From NCBI GenBank assembly GCA_963921425.1, contig OY992835.1, positions 19,220,001 through 19,284,000 on the forward strand: a stretch of DNA of 64,000 nucleotides, written 5' to 3'. Numbering within the stretch: position 1 is the stretch's first letter; every line of letters begins with the position of its first letter. The notes under the pieces are model-generated. The model made no database searches, was not told the DNA's origin, and saw nothing but the letters and a program-made list of their open reading frames with translations. Source of the stretch: Dryas octopetala. Lineage: Eukaryota > Streptophyta > Magnoliopsida > Rosales > Rosaceae. This document shows positions 62,263 to 64,000 of the stretch, in pieces. The translations under genes and the position numbers were made by a program.

Positions 62263-64000
62263 TAAACAAAAAAAATCAAAAACCTAAACATACTCATGCA
62301 CAGACCTTGATAAGAAGAGAGAAAAGTCGGGATCTGAATTATTTGATTAATTGATAAATTGGATCGAAATCAGTGGCGGGTAGCGGCAAAATGGCAAAGC
62401 TGGATGACGAACAGATCGCGGAGCTGCTCGTGGTGGTGGTGTTCGTCCTGGAGGTGCTTGCTCTGCGAAGAAGAAGAACAAGAAGATGATGAAGAAGAAA
62501 GAGAAAAGAGACATAGTGGGAGGGATAAAGAGAGAAGATGAGCGTGAAGAGAGAAGAGAGAAGAAAGAGAATGACAAAAAGAAAATAAAATGGCAATTGA
62601 CCAGATTTCAAGATAGCAACTTACCTTGTTATTAAAAAAAATAATTGGTGTACTAGAGAGTAAAAACAATAAATAAAAGGTAGCTTAGGGTAATTAATTC
62701 TTTTCTTAATTATATGAAAGGTAAGAGATCGAAATCCACAAATCCACAATATATAGGAACTACTATAAACTCTTTATGTTGCTTAATTTGAATCTACTGA
62801 CAATTCGGTACGAAGATATATAATTGAGCTCTCCATTAAATGATATTTATTTCCTTAAACATAAAAAATGATATATTATTCCTTTTTTTTTTTTGCCAGG
62901 AAAAGTGGTATATTATTTCAACCATGTCTTATATATGGAACCGAAAATGTGATAGATATAGAATGCTTTTGACAAAAAGTCTACAATTGGGCTGGATTTT
63001 GTATTTTCAGTTGTTCGTAAGGACATGTGACTTCTTTTTGGGTACCAAGCAGGTCAAAATGAAAAAGAAATTTAATTCACAGTCCACTTGACCCAAAATT
63101 TATCTCCCAAGACAAAATTATGCAACTCAAAAATTAGCTCAAAATGTCCTACAAATTGTATGTGCAACTCTAAAATTAGCTCAAAATGTAGATAGAGGCT
63201 GCATGTGCAAAGTGCTCAGCAGCCTTTTTTATGCTAATGGATGCACGTACGCACATATAATATCCTTTAGCTTAATATTTTTTAGATGAATTTCTAATTA
63301 AGAAATTTACATTTTTTGTGATTGTGGTTAATTTATAATTTTTTTTCAAAAATAAAGAGAGGACAAAGAGCATAACTCTTTTTTATTTTGATGCAAAATT
63401 AAAGGAAAATTATACATATGGATACGATACGTCATACACAAATAATTTTTCTCTTAAATATTGATGTGAGTCCTCTTCTAATTTCTTTTATCTTAAGCAA
63501 CGAGCTAATTTAATGATGTTCTAAAAATAAAACCGCAAACACATGCATGTAGTCTTTAAAGAACGTTGTGATAAGCTTGTGTGTGACCGTAGCACCACGT
63601 GACATAATAACATGATATTACCAACCTATCTAAATTGTAACAAGTGTACAATTATTAATTTCTAAAACCTTAAACCCTACAAAAATACCCTTAAAATTGT
63701 ACATGTGTTATATTTTAAGTGAATTGATAACACCACGTATCATGTCACGTAGGATTACGATCACATACAATAATTTTTCCTTTTTTGTGATTGATGAACA
63801 CTAGGGCAAAAAAGCCATACGACTTCCAACCCAAACCCTAAGATCCATCAACCAATTAATCTAATTCTCTTTAAATGATAGGTAGATGGCTGAGCAGCTG
63901 AGCGGGCTGAGCCAATTATAATGAAAAAATTAAATGAATAAAATAAATCTTTCAAGTTAGGATTCTATTGGTCTACAACGGCCCTATGGTAGTGCTCTAA
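62263..64000. other. Right end: unassigned DNA, then duplicated peptide-locus flank
   Basis: 62,340-62,600 is purine-rich with open frames on both strands that look like chance. From about 62,690 the sequence matches the upstream flank of peptide copies 4 and 5. From 63,500 to the edge it matches 60,250-60,500, implying another duplication unit beyond the window. Confidence 0.55.

Overview
This window is nuclear DNA from a flowering plant. The genes carry short exons with GT-AG introns, the intergenic DNA is AT-rich and full of transposons, and the conserved proteins read as typical eudicot orthologues. A woody Rosaceae genome (Prunus/Malus type) is my guess from overall feel only; the sequence does not prove it.

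Left part (1-35,400) is a gene-rich block of six single-copy housekeeping genes. A Ty1/copia element (1-4,121) is cut by the window edge. It is followed by ARPC1, the WD40 subunit of the Arp2/3 actin-nucleating complex (5,156-10,524, +, 15 exons, 378 aa). Next come GatA, the organellar Glu-tRNA(Gln) amidotransferase subunit A (11,743-15,453, +, 10 exons, 547 aa), and an Elongin-A-like protein (17,233-18,788, +, 7 exons, 237 aa). On the minus strand are V-ATPase subunit D (19,700-20,485), peroxisomal citrate synthase with an N-terminal PTS2 (25,180-29,070, 13 exons, 514 aa) and the mitochondrial ubiquinone methyltransferase COQ3 (32,502-35,386, 9 exons, 314 aa). I reconstructed all these exon chains by hand; they stay in frame from start to stop. 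They share no obvious pathway. Two sizeable non-autonomous Mutator-like elements sit between them. One is a Pack-MULE (22,286-24,061) that carries a DUF674 gene fragment and lies in the V-ATPase D promoter region.

Right part (35,400-64,000) is an accessory region. It holds six minus-strand copies of a small secreted six-cysteine peptide gene (near 42.2, 44.7, 47.5, 49.4, 58.1 and 61.5 kb). Four look complete and two look broken. Each complete copy encodes a signal peptide, a variable low-complexity (often Ser/Pro-rich) linker and a C-x3-C-x4-C-x(15-22)-C-x3-C-x3-C domain. An intron donor lies at the same place just after the last cysteine. The flanks of the last three copies are segmental duplications of one another, and a further duplicated flank begins at the right edge, so the array probably continues outside the window.

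The peptide array is heavily invaded. There are two CACTA transposons (38,022-41,888 with a perfect 3-bp target duplication; 51,561-57,215 with a Transposase_24-like gene), several Mutator-type foldback MITEs with 9-10 bp target duplications, a TRIM-like LTR miniature and a possible solo LTR. Several insertions can be dated relative to the duplications, because the paralogous copy still shows the empty site. The peptide array is the best candidate here for an undescribed biological system; its function cannot be read from sequence alone.
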